From contig SSNP01000091.1 in NCBI GenBank assembly GCA_006937955.1, forward strand, positions 1,509,917-1,573,916: a stretch of 64,000 bases of DNA, written 5' to 3'. Below, piece after piece: positions 23,073 to 35,472 of this stretch (position 1 is its first letter; each line of letters opens with the position of its first letter). The translations under genes and the position numbers were made by a program. The DNA comes from Pachypanchax playfairii. Lineage: Eukaryota > Chordata > Actinopteri > Cyprinodontiformes > Aplocheilidae. The notes under the pieces are model-generated. The model was given only the letters and a program-made list of their open reading frames with translations, ran no database searches and was not told the DNA's origin.

Positions 23073-26000
23073 GTGTGTGTCTGTCTGTGTTTGTGCATGT
23101 GTGTATAATGTGTGCTTGCACGCATGTGCGGTGCGCGATGCGTGCATGTGTGTAGGTGCGTATGTGCGGTGCGTGTGCGCATGTGCGGTGCATGTGTGCA
23201 GTGCGTGTGTGCATGCAGTGCATGTGCGCGTGTTTGTGCATGTGTGTATAATGTGTGCTTGCACGCATGTGCGGTGCGCGATGCGTGCATGTGTGTAGGT
23301 GCGTATGTGCGGTGCGTGTGCGCATGTGCGGTGCATGTGTGGTGCATGTGCGCATGTGCGGTGCATGTGTGGTGCATGTGCGCGTGTGCGGTGCATGTGT
23401 GGTGCATGTGCGCATGTGCGGTGCATGTGTGGTGCATGTGTGGTGCATGTGCGCATGTGCGGTGCATGTGTGGTGCATGTGCGCGTGTGCGGTGCATGTG
23501 TGGTGCATGTGCGCATGTGCGGTGCATGTGCGGTGCATGTGCGCGTGTGCGGTGCATGTGTGGTGCATGTGCGCGTGTGCGGTGCATGTGTGGTGCATGT
23601 GTGGTGCATGTGCGCATGTGCGGTGCATGTGTGGTGCATGTGCGCGTGTGCGGTGCATGTGTGGTGCATGTGCGCATGTGCGGTGCATGTGTGGTTCATG
23701 TGCGCATGTGCGGTGCGTGTGCGCATGTGCGGTGCATGTGTGGTGCTTGTGCGCATGTGCGGTGCATGTGTGGTGCATGTGCGCGTGTGCGGTGCATGTG
23801 TGGTGCATGTGCGCATGTGCGGTGCATGTGCGGTGCATGTGTGGTGCATGGGTGCATGTGCGGTGCATGTGTGGTGCATGTGCGCGTGTGCGGTGCATGT
23901 GTGGTGCATGTGCGCATGTGCGGTGCGTGTGCGCATGTGCGGTGCATGTGTGGTGCATGTGCGCATGTGCGGTGCATGTGTGGTGCATGTGCGCGTGTGC
24001 GGTGCATGTGTGGTGCATGTGCGCATGTGCGGTGCATGTGCGGTGCATGTGTGGTGCATGTGCGCGTGTGCGGTGCATGTGTGGTGCATGTGCGCATGTG
24101 CGGTGCATGTGTGGTGCATGTGCGCATGTGCGGTGCATGTGCGCATGTGCGGTGCATGTGTGGTGCATGTGCGCATGTGCGGTGCATGTGTGGTGCATGT
24201 GCGCGTGTGCGGTGCATGTGTGGTGCATGTGCGCATGTGCGGTGCATGTGTGGTGCATGTGTGCATGTGCGGTGCATGTGCGCATGTGCGGTGCATGTGT
24301 GGTGCATGTGCGCATGTGCGGTGCATGTGTGGTGCATGTGCGCGTGTGCGGTGCATGTGTGGTGCATGTGCGCATGTGCGGTGCATGTGCGCATGTGCGG
24401 TGCATGTGCGGTGCATGTGTGGTGCATGTGCGCATGTGCGGTGCATGTGCGGTGCATGTGCGCGTGTGCGGTGCATGTGCGGTGCATGTGCGCATGTGCG
24501 GTGCATGTGTGGTGCATGTGCGCGTGTGGGGTGCATGTGTGGTGCATGTGCGCATGTGGGGTGCATGTGTGGTGCATGTGCGCGTGTGCGGTGCATGTGC
24601 GGTGCATGTGTGGTGCATGTGCGCATGTGCGGTGCATGTGTGGTGCATGTGCGCGTGTGCGGTGCATGTGTGGTGCATGTGCGCATGTGCGGTGCATGTG
24701 CGGTGCATGTGTGGAGCATGTGCGCATGTGCGGTGCATGTGTGGTGCATGTGCGCATGTGCGGTGCATGTGCGCATGTGCGGTGCATGTGTGGTGCATGT
24801 GCGCATGTGCGGTGCATGTGTGGTGCATGTGCGCGTGTGCGGTGCATGTGTGGTGCATGTGTGGTGCATGTGCGCATGTGCGGTGCATGTGTGGTGCATG
24901 TGCGCGTGTGCGGTGCATGTGTGGTGCATGTGCGCATGTGCGGTGCATGTGTGGTGCATGTGCGCATGTGCGGTGCATGTGCGCATGTGCGGTGCATGTG
25001 TGGTGCATGTGCGCATGTGCGGTGCATGTGCGCATGTGCGGTGCATGTGTGGTGCATGTGCGCATGTGCGGTGCATGTGTGGTGCATGTGCGCATGTGCG
25101 GTGCATGTGTGGTGCATGTGCGCTGTGCGGTGCATGTGTGGTGCATGTGTGGTGCATGTGCGCATGTGCGGTGCATGTGTGGTGCATGTGCGCATGTGCG
25201 GTGCATGTGTGGTGCATGTGCGCGTGTGCGGTGCATGTGTGGTGCATGTGCGCATGTGCGGTGCATGTGCGGTGCATGTGTGGTGCATGTGCGCATGTGC
25301 GGTGCATGTGTGGTGCATGTGCGCATGTGCGGTGCATGTGCGCATGTGCGGTGCATGTGTGGTGCATGTGCGCATGTGCGGTGCATGTGTGGTGCATGTG
25401 CGCGTGTGCGGTGCATGTGTGGTGCATGTGCGCATGTGCGGTGCATGTGCGGTGCATGTGTGGTGCATGTGCGCATGTGCGGTGCATGTGTGGTGCATGT
25501 GCGCGTGTGCGGTGCATGTGTGGTGCATGTGCGCGTGTGCGGTGCATGTGTGGTGCATGTGCGCATGTGCGGTGCATGTGTGGTGCATGTGTGGTGCATG
25601 TGCGCATGTGCGGTGCATGTGTGGTGCATGTGCGCGTGTGCGGTGCATGTGTGGTGCATGTGCGCATGTGCGGTGCATGTGTGGTGCATGTGCGCATGTG
25701 CGGTGCATGTGCGCATGTGCGGTGCATGTGTGGTGCATGTGCGCATGTGCGGTGCATGTGTGGTGCATGTGCGCATGTGCGGTGCATGTGTGGTGCATGT
25801 GCGCGTGTGCGGTGCATGTGTGGTGCATGTGCGCATGTGCGGTGCATGTGTGGTGCATGTGCGCATGTGCGGTGCATGTGCGCATGTGCGGTGCATGTGT
25901 GGTGCATGTGCGCGTGTGCGGTTGTGTGGTGCATGTGTGGTGCATGTGCGCATGTGCGGTGCATGTGTGGTGCATGTGCGCGTGTGCGGTGCATGTGTGG

Positions 26001-29000
26001 TGCATGTGCGCATGTGCGGTGCATGTGTGGTGCATGTGCGCATGTGCGGTGCATGTGTGGTGCATGTGCGCATGTGCGGTGCATGTGCGGTGCATGTGTG
26101 GTGCATGTGCGCATGTGCGGTGCATGTGTGGTGCATGTGCGCATGTGTGGTGCATGTGCGCATGTGCGGTGCATGTGTGGTGCATGTGCGCGTGTGCGGT
26201 GCATGTGTGGTGCATGTGCGCATGTGCGGTGCATGTGCGGTGCATGTGTGGTGCATGTGCGCATGTGCGGTGCATGTGCGCATGTGCGGTGCATGTGTGG
26301 TGCATGTGCGCATGTGCGGTGCATGTGCGCATGTGCGGTGCATGTGTGGTGCATGTGCGCGTGTGCGGTGCATGTGTGGTGCATGTGCGCATGTGCGGTG
26401 CATGTGTGGTGCATGTGCGCATGTGCGGTGCATGTGTGGTGCATGTGCGCATGTGCGGTGCATGTGCGCATGTGCGGTGCATGTGTGGTGCATGTGCGCA
26501 TGTGCGGTGCATGTGTGGTGCATGTGCGCGTGTGCGGTGCATGTGTGGTGCATGTGTGGTGCATGTGCGCATGTGCGGTGCATGTGTGGTGCATGTGCGC
26601 GTGTGCGGTGCATGTGTGGTGCATGTGCGCATGTGCGGTGCATGTGTGGTGCATGTGCGCATGTGCGGTGCATGTGCGCATGTGCGGTGCATGTGTGGTG
26701 CATGTGCGCATGTGCGGTGCATGTGTGGTGCATGTGCGCATGTGCGGTGCATGTGTGGTGCATGTGCGCGTGTGCGGTGCATGTGTGGTGCATGTGCGCA
26801 TGTGCGGTGCATGTGTGGTGCATGTGCGCATGTGTGGTGCATGTGCGCATGTGCGGTGCATGTGTGGTGCATGTGCGCATGTGCGGTGCATGTGTGGTGC
26901 ATGTGCGCGTGTGCGGTGCATGTGTGGTGCATGTGCGCATGTGCGGTGCATGTGCGGTGCATGTGTGGTGCATGTGCGCATGTGCGGTGCATGTGTGGTG
27001 CATGTGCGCGTGTGCGGTGCATGTGCGCATGTGCGGTGCATGTGTGGTGCATGTGCGCATGTGCGGTGCATGTGTGGTGCATGTGGGCATGTGGGGTGCA
27101 TGTGTGGTGCATGTGCGCGTGTGCGGTGCATGTGTGGTGCATGTGCGCATGTGCGGTGCATGTGGGGTGCATGTGTGGTGCATGTGCGCATGTGCGGTGC
27201 ATGTGTGGTGCATGTGCGCGTGTGCGGTGCATGTGTGGTGGATGTGCGCATGTGCGGTGCATGTGTGGTGCATGTGGGCATGTGCGGTGCATGTGTGGTG
27301 CATGTGGGCATGTGCGGTGCATGTGTGGTGCATGTGCGCGTGTGCGGTGCATGTGTGGTGCATGGGCGCATGTGTGGTGCATGTGTGGTGCATGTGCGCG
27401 TGTGCGGTGCATGTGTGGTGCATGTGCGCATGTGCGGTGCATGTGTGGTGCATGTGCGCATGTGCGGTGCATGTGCGCATGTGCGGTGCATGTGTGGTGC
27501 ATGTGCGCATGTGCGGTGCATGTGTGGTGCATGTGCGCATGTGCGGTGCATGTGTGGTGCATGTGCGCATGTGCGGTGCATGTGTGGTGCATGTGTGGTG
27601 CATGTGCGCGTGTGCGGTGCATGTGTGGTGCATGTGCGCGTGTGCGGTGCATGTGTGGTGCATGTGCGCATGTGCGGTGCATGTGTGGTGCATGTGCGCA
27701 TGTGCGGTGCATGTGTGGTGCATGTGCGCGTGTGCGGTGCATGTGTGGTGCATGTGTGGTGCATGTGCGCATGTGCGGTGCATGTGTGGTGCGTGTGCGC
27801 GTGTGCGGTGCATGTGTGGTGCATGTGCGCATGTGCGGTGCATGTGCGGTGCATGTGTGGTGCATGTGTGCATGTGCGGTGCATGTGTGGTGCATGTGCG
27901 CATGTGCGGTGCATGTGTGGTGCATGTGCGCGTGTGCGGTGCATGTGTGGTGCATGTGCGCATGTGCGGTGCATGTGCGGTGCATGTGTGGTGCATGTGC
28001 GCGTGTGCGGTGCATGTGCGGTGCATGTGTGGTGCATGTGCGCATGTGCGGTGCATGTGTGGTGCATGTGCGCGTGTGCGGTGCATGTGTGGTGCATGTG
28101 CGCGTGTGCGGTGCATGTGTGGTGCATGTGCGCATGTGCGGTGCATGTGCGCATGTGTGGTGCATGTGCGCATGTGCGGTGCATGTGTGGTGCATGGGCG
28201 CATGTGCGGTGCATGTGTGGTGGATGTGCGCATGTGCGGTGCATGTGTGGTGCATGTGTGCATGTGCGGTGCATGTGTGGTGCATGTGCGCGTGTGCGGT
28301 GCATGTGTGGTGCATGTGTGGTGCATGTGCGCATGTGCGGTGCATGTGTGGTGCATGTGCGCGTGTGCGGTGCATGTGTGGTGCATGTGCGCATGTGCGG
28401 TGCATGTGTGGTGCATGTGCGCATGTGCGGTGCATGTGCGGTGCATGTGTGGTGCATGTGCGCATGTGCGGTGCATGTGTGGTGCTTGTGCGCATGTGCG
28501 GTGCATGTGTGGTGCTTGTGCGTATGTGCGGTGCGTGTGCGCATGTGCGGTGCATGTGTGGTGCATGTGCGCATGTGCGGTGCATGTGTGGTGCATGTGC
28601 GCATGTGCGGTGCATGTGTGGTGCATGTGCGCGTGTGCGGTGCATGTGTGGTGCATGTGCGCGTGTGCGGTGCATGTGTGGTGCATGTGTGGTGCATGTG
28701 CGCATGTGCGGTGCATGTGTGGTGCATGTGCGCGTGTGCGGTGCATGTGTGGTGCATGTGCGCATGTGCGGTGCATGTGCGGTGCATGTGCGCATGTGCG
28801 GTGCATGTGTGGTGCATGTGCGCATGTGCGGTGCGTGTGCGCATGTGCGGTGCATGTGTGGTGCATGTGCGCATGTGCGGTGCATGTGTGGTGCATGTGC
28901 GCGTGTGCGGTGCATGTGTGGTGCATGTGTGGTGCATGTGCGCATGTGCGGTGCATGTGTGGTGCATGTGCGCGTGTGCGGTGCATGTGTGGTGCATGTG

Positions 29001-31215
29001 CGCATGTGCGGTGCATGTGTGCAGTGCGTGTGTGCATGCAGTGCATGTGCGCGTGTTTGTGCATGTGTGTATAATGTGTGCTTGCACGCATGTGCGGTGC
29101 GCGATGCGTGCATGTGTGTAGGTGCGTATGTGCGGTGCGTGTGCGCATGTGCGGTGCATGTGTGGTGCATGTGCGCATGTGCGGTGCATGTGTGGTGCAT
29201 GTGCGCGTGTGCGGTGCATGTGTGGTGCATGTGTGGTGCATGTGCGCATGTGCGGTGCATGTGTGGTGCATGTGCGCGTGTGCGGTGCATGTGCGGTGCA
29301 TGTGTGCAGTGCGTGTGTGCATGCAGTGCATGTGCGCGTGTTTGTGCATGTGTGTATAATGTGTGCTTGCACGCATGTGCGGTGCGCGATGCGTGCATGT
29401 GTGTAGGTGCGTATGTGCGGTGCGTGTGCGCATGTGCGGTGCATGTGTGGTGCATGTGCGCATGTGCGGTGCATGTGCGGTGCATGTGCGCGTGTGCGGT
29501 GCATGTGTGCAGTGCGTGTGTGCATGCAGTGCATGTGCGCGTGTTTGTGCATGTGTGTATAATGTGTGCTTGCACGCATGTGCGGTGCGCGATGCGTGCA
29601 TGTGTGTAGGTGCGTATGTGCGGTGCGTGTGCGCATGTGCGGTGCATGTGTGGTGCATGTGCGCATGTGCGGTGCATGTGTGGTGCATGTGCGCATGTGC
29701 GGTGCATGTGTGCAGTGCGTGTGTGCATGCAGTGCATGTGCGCGTGTTTGTGCATGTGTGTATAATGTGTGCTTGCACGCATGTGCGGTGCGCGATGCGT
29801 GCATGTGTGTAGGTGCGTATGTGCGGTGCGTGTGCGCATGTGCGGTGCATGTGTGGTGCATGTGCGCATGTGCGGTGCATGTGTGGTGCATGTGCGCGTG
29901 TGCGGTGCATGTGTGCAGTGCGTGTGTGCATGCAGTGCATGTGCGCGTGTTTGTGCATGTGTGTATAATGTGTGCTTGCACGCATGTGCGGTGCGCGATG
30001 CGTGCATGTGTGTAGGTGCGTATGTGCGGTGCGTGTGCGCATGTGCGGTGCATGTGTGGTGCATGTGCGCATGTGCGGTGCATGTGTGGTGCATGTGCGC
30101 GTGTGCGGTGCATGTGTGCAGTGCGTGTGTGCATGCAGTGCATGTGCGCGTGTTTGTGCATGTGTGTATAATGTGTGCTTGCACGCATGTGCGGTGCGCG
30201 ATGCGTGCATGTGTGTAGGTGCGTATGTGCGGTGCGTGTGGGCATGTGCGGTGCATGTGTGGTGCTTGTGCGCATGTGCGGTGCATGTGTGGTGCATGTG
30301 CGCGTGTGCGGTGCATGTGTGGTGCATGTGCGCATGTGCGGTGCATGTGTGCAGTGCGTGTGTGCATGCAGTGCATGTGCGCGTGTTTGTGCATGTGTGT
30401 ATAATGTGTGCTTGCACGCATGTGCGGTGCGCGATGCGTGCATGTGTGTAGGTGCGTATGTGCGGTGCGTGTGCGCATGTGCGGTGCATGTGTGGTGCAT
30501 GTGCGCGTGTGCGGTGCATGTGTGGTGCATGTGCGCATGTGCGGTGCATGTGTGGTGCATGTGCGCATGTGCGGTGCATGTGTGGTGCATGTGCGCATGT
30601 GCGGTGCATGTGTGGTGCATGTGTGGTGCATGTGCGCATGTGCGGTGCATGTGTGGTGCATGTGCGCGTGTGCGGTGCATGTGTGGTGCATGTGCGCATG
30701 TGCGGTGCATGTGCGGTGCATGTGTGGTGCATGTGCGCATGTGCGGTGCATGTGTGCAGTGCGTGTGTGCATGCAGTGCATGTGCGCGTGTTTGTGCATG
30801 TGTGTATAATGTGTGCTTGCACGCATGTGCGGTGCGCGATGCGTGCATGTGTGTAGGTGCGTATGTGCGGTGCGTGTGCGCATGTGCGGTGCATGTGTGG
30901 TGCATGTGCGCATGTGCGGTGCATGTGTGGTGCATGTGCGCATGTGCGGTGCATGTGTGGTGCATGTGCGCGTGTGCGGTGCATGTGTGGTGCATGTGCG
31001 CATGTGCGGTGCATGTGCGCATGTGCGGTGCATGTGTGGTGCATGTGCGCATGTGCGGTGCATGTGTGGTGCATGTGCGCATGTGCGGTGCATGTGCGCA
31101 TGTGCGGTGCATGTGTGGTGCATGTGCGCATGTGCGGTGCATGTGCGCATGTGCGGTGCATGTGTGGTGCATGTGCGCATGTGCGGTGCATGTGTGGTGC
31201 ATGTGTGCGTGTTTG
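23073..31215. repeat. 8.1-kb minisatellite, 11+19=30-bp units, alternating purine-pyrimidine
   Basis: Built from GGTGCATGTGT (11 bp) and GGTGCATGTGCGCATGTGC (19 bp), usually alternating to give 30 bp, with frequent repeats of one part and a CGCG variant for CGCA. The 19-mer is a strict purine-pyrimidine alternation except for its leading GG, a Z-DNA-prone pattern. A second, more complex module is found only at the edges: two copies at the left (near 23112 and 23255) and eight at the right (29078 to 30813). Open frames up to about 2,730 codons exist on both strands because units lack stops; the predicted peptides (CACAVHVWCM or APHMHRTC types) are low-complexity artefacts. Occasional indels, such as one missing base near 25123, break the unit phase. 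Confidence 0.96.
29020..30950. repeat. higher-order repeat block at the right end of array 3
   Basis: Eight copies of a roughly 125-bp module containing TGTATAATGTGTGCTTGCAC and GTGCGCGATGCGTGC, each followed by one or more 30-bp units. Spacings between module copies are 285, 203, 203, 203, 203, 233 and 405 bp. The run of four equal 203-bp periods shows recent amplification of the composite unit. Confidence 0.9.
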
Positions 31216-33225
31216 CTACATCTCTAGATGTTCCTTTTATGAGACAGACTGTTCTTTCCCAGTTTGTACAGCTGCCAGATCAAAAGTTCTGTTAGATAAA
31301 CAATCCTTCACTTCATGTTAACTGAACTTAGAACAAACTTTTTGGTCCAGAAGATTCTGATGTTACAAGTAAAGCTGAACTGAAACCAGGAAACACAGGA
31401 ACTCTGTTCCATCCAACGTTCTGCTTCCAGATAAAATGCTGCATGTCATGAAAGGAAGTTAATTAAAGTTTAAATAAGAAAATAAAAGTTCACACTTTCA
31501 GACAGGAAGACGTTCACAGCAACATTCACACCAATCCCAGCAGGAGACGGGTGTGAAGGTCTCTTTTAGAAACTAACTGAAACATTAAAGCAACTGGAAG
31601 CTTCATTTTCTAAATAATTCCTCTCCATTTTAAAAATTATTTAATTAAAAAAAGGAGGATTGTCAATAAAACACCCCTTTGATTTAGAATCTGCTGAGTT
31701 ATTTATTCACATACATCATATTAGATAATATCATGTGTTTTAATGTTTATTTAAAACAATGTTCTGGGATTTTCTAACAAATCAATATTAGTTTTTATAT
31801 CACTGATAACAAGATGTCAAGTATCCAGGAGCGTTAAAAGGTCGGTCATGTTGGTGTACAGATGTGGTGAAAACACAGCTGGGATGTCAAATGGTTCTAG
31901 TTTTTGGTTTTACCATGAAAAAGAGCAAAATCTCAAAATGTAGTATTGATGATAAGTTAATGGTAAATTGCTACATACTATGTGAAATACTTGTTATGTT
32001 TTCTATTTGCTTTAAGAGATTCCAAACACAGACATCAGCAGGATGTATTGAGAACATAGAACCCAGTCTGGATGATCTTTTTTATGAATGTATTTATAGT
32101 AGAAGTATTATGTAGAAGTATCTGTAATACTACTGCACCTCTTGTAAACACAGATCTCATTGAAAGGTAAACAAATCTATTGAATAAAGATTGTTTTGCA
32201 GTAATACTGAACTTTTCTGTCAGTAAATTTAGTTTGGCAGCCCGTTGCTGAAACCAAGGCAGAAACTGTTTTTAGTTTTCTAATGGCATCAATACAAATC
32301 TTTACACAATAAAAGTCATACCAAAAGCATTGTTTCAATAAAATATTGTTTTAGTAAATTCTGTAAATGTAAACTCCATAAAGTTTTACTGTGTGACTGA
32401 ACAGCAACCGGGTCGAGCTGGAATGAAAACAGACGGAACATCGAATGCTAGCGCGGCGCTACGTCAACATTAAACATCTTTGATGGAAAGAAAACATCGA
32501 TTGGAAGTTCTTATTGCCAGTAAAATAAATCTGACCATGAAATCAATGTTTAACTCATAGACTCGATCCCATTGCATATCTACGTTTAAAACTCTTCACA
32601 ACATTTTTAAAACATTCACTTTTCTTTTTTTCAGGCAGAATTCAAGTTCCAAGTAAGAGACACTGTAAAGTTTTTGGATATAAATGTGAAAGTAAAGTTC
32701 CAAAATCTGATTAAGTATCTGTTGACAAAATTGGTGCTAAATATGTTTGTCTATATGCAAAACAGGCCACAAAATCTAAGGACAGAAGACACATATTTAT
32801 CTTCATGTATAAATTTACACTGTAGAAAGAAATCTGTCTCTGTAGGATTAAATAATCTCTATCTGCATCAAGCGAATCCAAGGAAACAGAATTTTTAGCT
32901 TCAGAATACAGAGAATTTGAGAAAAGGGGTTTAATGTCTTTCAACTAATCTTTTGAAATCAAATATTCCAATTTTTTCTCTTCGAAGCCATTTTCATGGC
33001 AATATTTAAACCTGAGATTCCATTTTTAAAACTTAGTTGTTGTGTCATTATAGAAAAGACAGTGTGATTGTAGCTTTACTTCTCTTCATCTCACGTCACA
33101 CAAAAACAGAACTACCCTGGTCGACACATTTAACAGAAGCTCACGTAGGTTAACATTATTAAAGACTATAAATGTGGGTCCTGTTACAGAAACAGTTCAT
33201 TAGGTTTGTGATGGACTGAGATGTG
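31216..33225 (-). other. probable 3' UTR and downstream region of the lrrc3b-like gene
   Basis: AT-rich sequence without a supported open frame. On the minus strand, AATAAA signals occur at 31747-31752 and 31702-31707, about 1.5 kb past the stop codon. They are candidate polyadenylation signals. Transcript extent is inferred, not shown. Confidence 0.35.
31747..31752 (-). promoter_or_regulatory. candidate polyadenylation signal
   Basis: Minus-strand AATAAA, apparently the first canonical hexamer downstream of the lrrc3b-like stop codon. A second lies at 31702-31707. Such hexamers are frequent in AT-rich DNA, so this is weak. Confidence 0.25.
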
Positions 33226-33981
33226 TTAGACTACAGTACTGATGTCGTCAGCTTCATCAGGTTTTTTAGGCTTACTGGGGAGGGACTTGAGGTACTCAAG
33301 GTGACGTCGGGCATCCTCCTGGTTTTGACGAACATAATAAACCACATATGAAATGACCATTGCAAACCAACCAAACATGGTAACAAGCATGGCATAGTCT
33401 GTGGTCCTTTTTGCCAGGTTACATAGATCTGTGTCCATTTTCAGCTCTGAGCTCCTGCAGAGAACTCGGGCTGCAGCCTCATGGTTGTGTGCCATACCAC
33501 CAATGGCTTGCTGGAGGGCACAGTCACAATGCCAGGGGTTGTCATCCACAATGATACGAGCCCTCAACCGAGCAAAAGCATCTGTATGAACGCTAGTGAT
33601 GCGGTTGTGGGACAGATCTAGAACCTGTAAAGTCCCCTCTATACCACTAAAAGCATTCTCCCCTAAACTTTCCACTGCATTGTAAGAGAGGTTCAGTTCC
33701 CTCAAAAGACTGAGGCCATGGAAGGCTAGATCAGGCACAGTGCCTATCTGATTGTGGTCCAGCCTCAGCAGGACAGTATTGCCTGGAAGGTTGGGGGGAA
33801 TCTCCTTCAGCCGGGACTGACTGCAGGTAACATTGAGACCATGGAGATGAGGGTCGCGAAGGCAGCTGCAGCCTTTTGGACACATGCTGGCCGAGGGAAA
33901 GCACAGGGCCATGAGGACAAGACTCTGAAGGAGCAGGCACATGGGGATGGAGCGTGACAGCCACAAGTCCAGCAGAGTCAT
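33226..33981 (-). CDS. lrrc3b: LRRC3B-like leucine-rich-repeat membrane protein
   Basis: A 251-residue type I membrane protein encoded in one exon, as is usual for the LRRC3 family. Residues 1-33 are a signal peptide (hydrophobic core MCLLLQSLVLMALCF). C34, C38, C40 and C53 form the N-terminal cysteine cap. Three leucine-rich repeats follow at about 66-88, 90-113 and 116-138, then the C-terminal cap NPWHCDC (C152, C154, C175, C187). A transmembrane helix spans about 196-217. The cytoplasmic tail carries VRQNQEDARRHLEYLKSLPS and ends DDISTVV, a possible PDZ-type ligand. N-glycosylation sequons occur at N50 and N97. N- and C-terminal segments match LRRC3B better than LRRC3 from memory. It is 8 residues shorter than human LRRC3B (259), mainly through loss in the C-terminal cap between C175 and C187. 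LRRC3B is discussed as a growth-suppressing surface protein; its molecular partner is unsettled. It could be a teleost duplicate rather than the sole orthologue. Confidence 0.93.
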   Translation of the reverse strand: MTLLDLWLSRSIPMCLLLQSLVLMALCFPSASMCPKGCSCLRDPHLHGLNVTCSQSRLKEIPPNLPGNTVLLRLDHNQIGTVPDLAFHGLSLLRELNLSYNAVESLGENAFSGIEGTLQVLDLSHNRITSVHTDAFARLRARIIVDDNPWHCDCALQQAIGGMAHNHEAAARVLCRSSELKMDTDLCNLAKRTTDYAMLVTMFGWFAMVISYVVYYVRQNQEDARRHLEYLKSLPSKPKKPDEADDISTVV

Positions 33982-34127
33982 ACTGACTGGCTGTCAGCAG
34001 CATCCCGCCTGGGGCCACACCTCCACCACTGGTCCTTTACACACATGACATAGTGGCAGCTGGTTCTCACAGTGCACTCAATAAGGATCCTGGTACTTGA
34101 ACAGATGTTGTCATGCTGTGTTGAAGC
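33982..34127 (-). promoter_or_regulatory. predicted 5' UTR part of the lrrc3b-like coding exon with splice acceptor
   Basis: On the minus strand a pyrimidine-rich tract ends in CTCATTCCAG followed by GCTTCAAC, a strong 3' splice site with the exon starting at 34127. The coding ATG is 146 bases downstream. LRRC3-family genes commonly have non-coding 5' exons, so this fits, but it is a prediction. Confidence 0.45.
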
Positions 34128-35279
34128 CTGGAATGAGATGAGACAGAGAGTCAAGGCAGACATGTTATTTCTTGTTCCATCATTATTATGATGCAAGAAG
34201 GAATATCATCAGGTATTCCTTTATTGAATTCTGCTCAGAGACTGATGTTGGTTTAGTCTCTGAGGTCATCACCCTTCCTGATATACATGCAGAACATAGA
34301 CAGTACACAGAGCAGCATGAAGACATACAGATTAGAGCAACATTACAACTGAAATAACTTGAAACTATCAAAAGTAATAATAAACTAGAAAGGCCCTCAC
34401 AGACCTCCACCAGGAACCTCAGTTCCACACACAGACCATTTGTTGTGTTGTTACAGCCACGTGCACTGACGTGCACGCTCCCTCATGTTCCCATGTTAAA
34501 GAATCCTTTAAATAATTCCAGTACAGAGTTCCAGATCACCCCAAAATCTAATCAGTTGTTCTTTGACCTATTCCAGATCCACAACTTCTCAAGTTATGTT
34601 GCTAACAGACAAACCAATGCTAGCAGAAACACAGCGTCATTGTGGCGGTAATAAAGAATTGTTTCTGAATTGTGATTCAGAACAATTTTAAACAACTAAC
34701 TAATGAAACGGACCTGGACAACAATGACAATGACCCTAGAAAAGATTGAAAATACTTATACCATACTGAAATGTCAAACCAGTGGATTTTCCTTTGGGGG
34801 ATTAAGAACAAAACTCCCCACACCCCCAACCACAGAAACAATGTCTTGAAGTTAAGGATTTACAACATTCTTTCTAATTTCTAATCTAATCTGATTGCAT
34901 TGTTTACACAAGGGATCAGGTGTTAGAACTCTGGAGCTCAGCGATGCTACACGGCGAGAGACTCAAAATTCCCCAAGAGCTTAGGACGGGAAAGTAGAGG
35001 CTGTTGGAATTCACTGTCGATTCAGGAAGAGACAATAACCAACATGTCCTCCCCTCAATCATCACTGGGACTGCAGGACTGCTTCACAACACGAGATGAG
35101 CTAACAGAACCGACCCGCATCTGAAGGAATACAGTGAGTATAGCATCACGCTGTTTCTAGGTAAACGTCTAACTGAGCTAATGCTGGATGCTACGCTGGA
35201 TGGCTTCAGCAAATTAAATATTCTATGATGAATACAACCATGTCTCACCTTCTGCTGAACAGACACCAGAATTCTAATG
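34128..35279. other. upstream intron or intergenic sequence, no gene seen
   Basis: If the acceptor at 34127 is used, this is intron of the lrrc3b-like gene. No promoter or further exon was recognised. Short open frames here have no support. Confidence 0.4.
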
Positions 35280-35472
35280 TCCATCCCTCCATCCATCCAT
35301 CCATTATCACTCCATCAATCCACCATCCATCCATCCATCCATTATCACTCCATCAATCAATCCATCCATCCATCATCCATCCATCCATCCATCCATCCAT
35401 CCATCCATCCATCCATCCATCCATCCATCCATCCATCCATCCATCCATCCATCCATCCATCCATCCATCCAG
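35280..35472. repeat. (CCAT)n microsatellite
   Basis: Imperfect from 35280 and near-perfect from about 35370 to 35472. It joins the L1 fragment at a point where L1 sequence itself reads TGGATG on the minus strand, so it may have expanded from L1. Confidence 0.95.

Noticed and set aside
22999..31191. A 2,730-codon minus-strand frame (and similar frames in other phases) across array 3
   Set aside because: Open in several frames on both strands solely because the units lack stop codons; low-complexity peptide, no promoter, no domain.
33401..34018. Frames overlapping the lrrc3b-like gene on both strands
   Set aside because: Shadow frames; only the minus-strand frame 33226-33981 shows signal peptide, repeats, cysteine caps and transmembrane helix.
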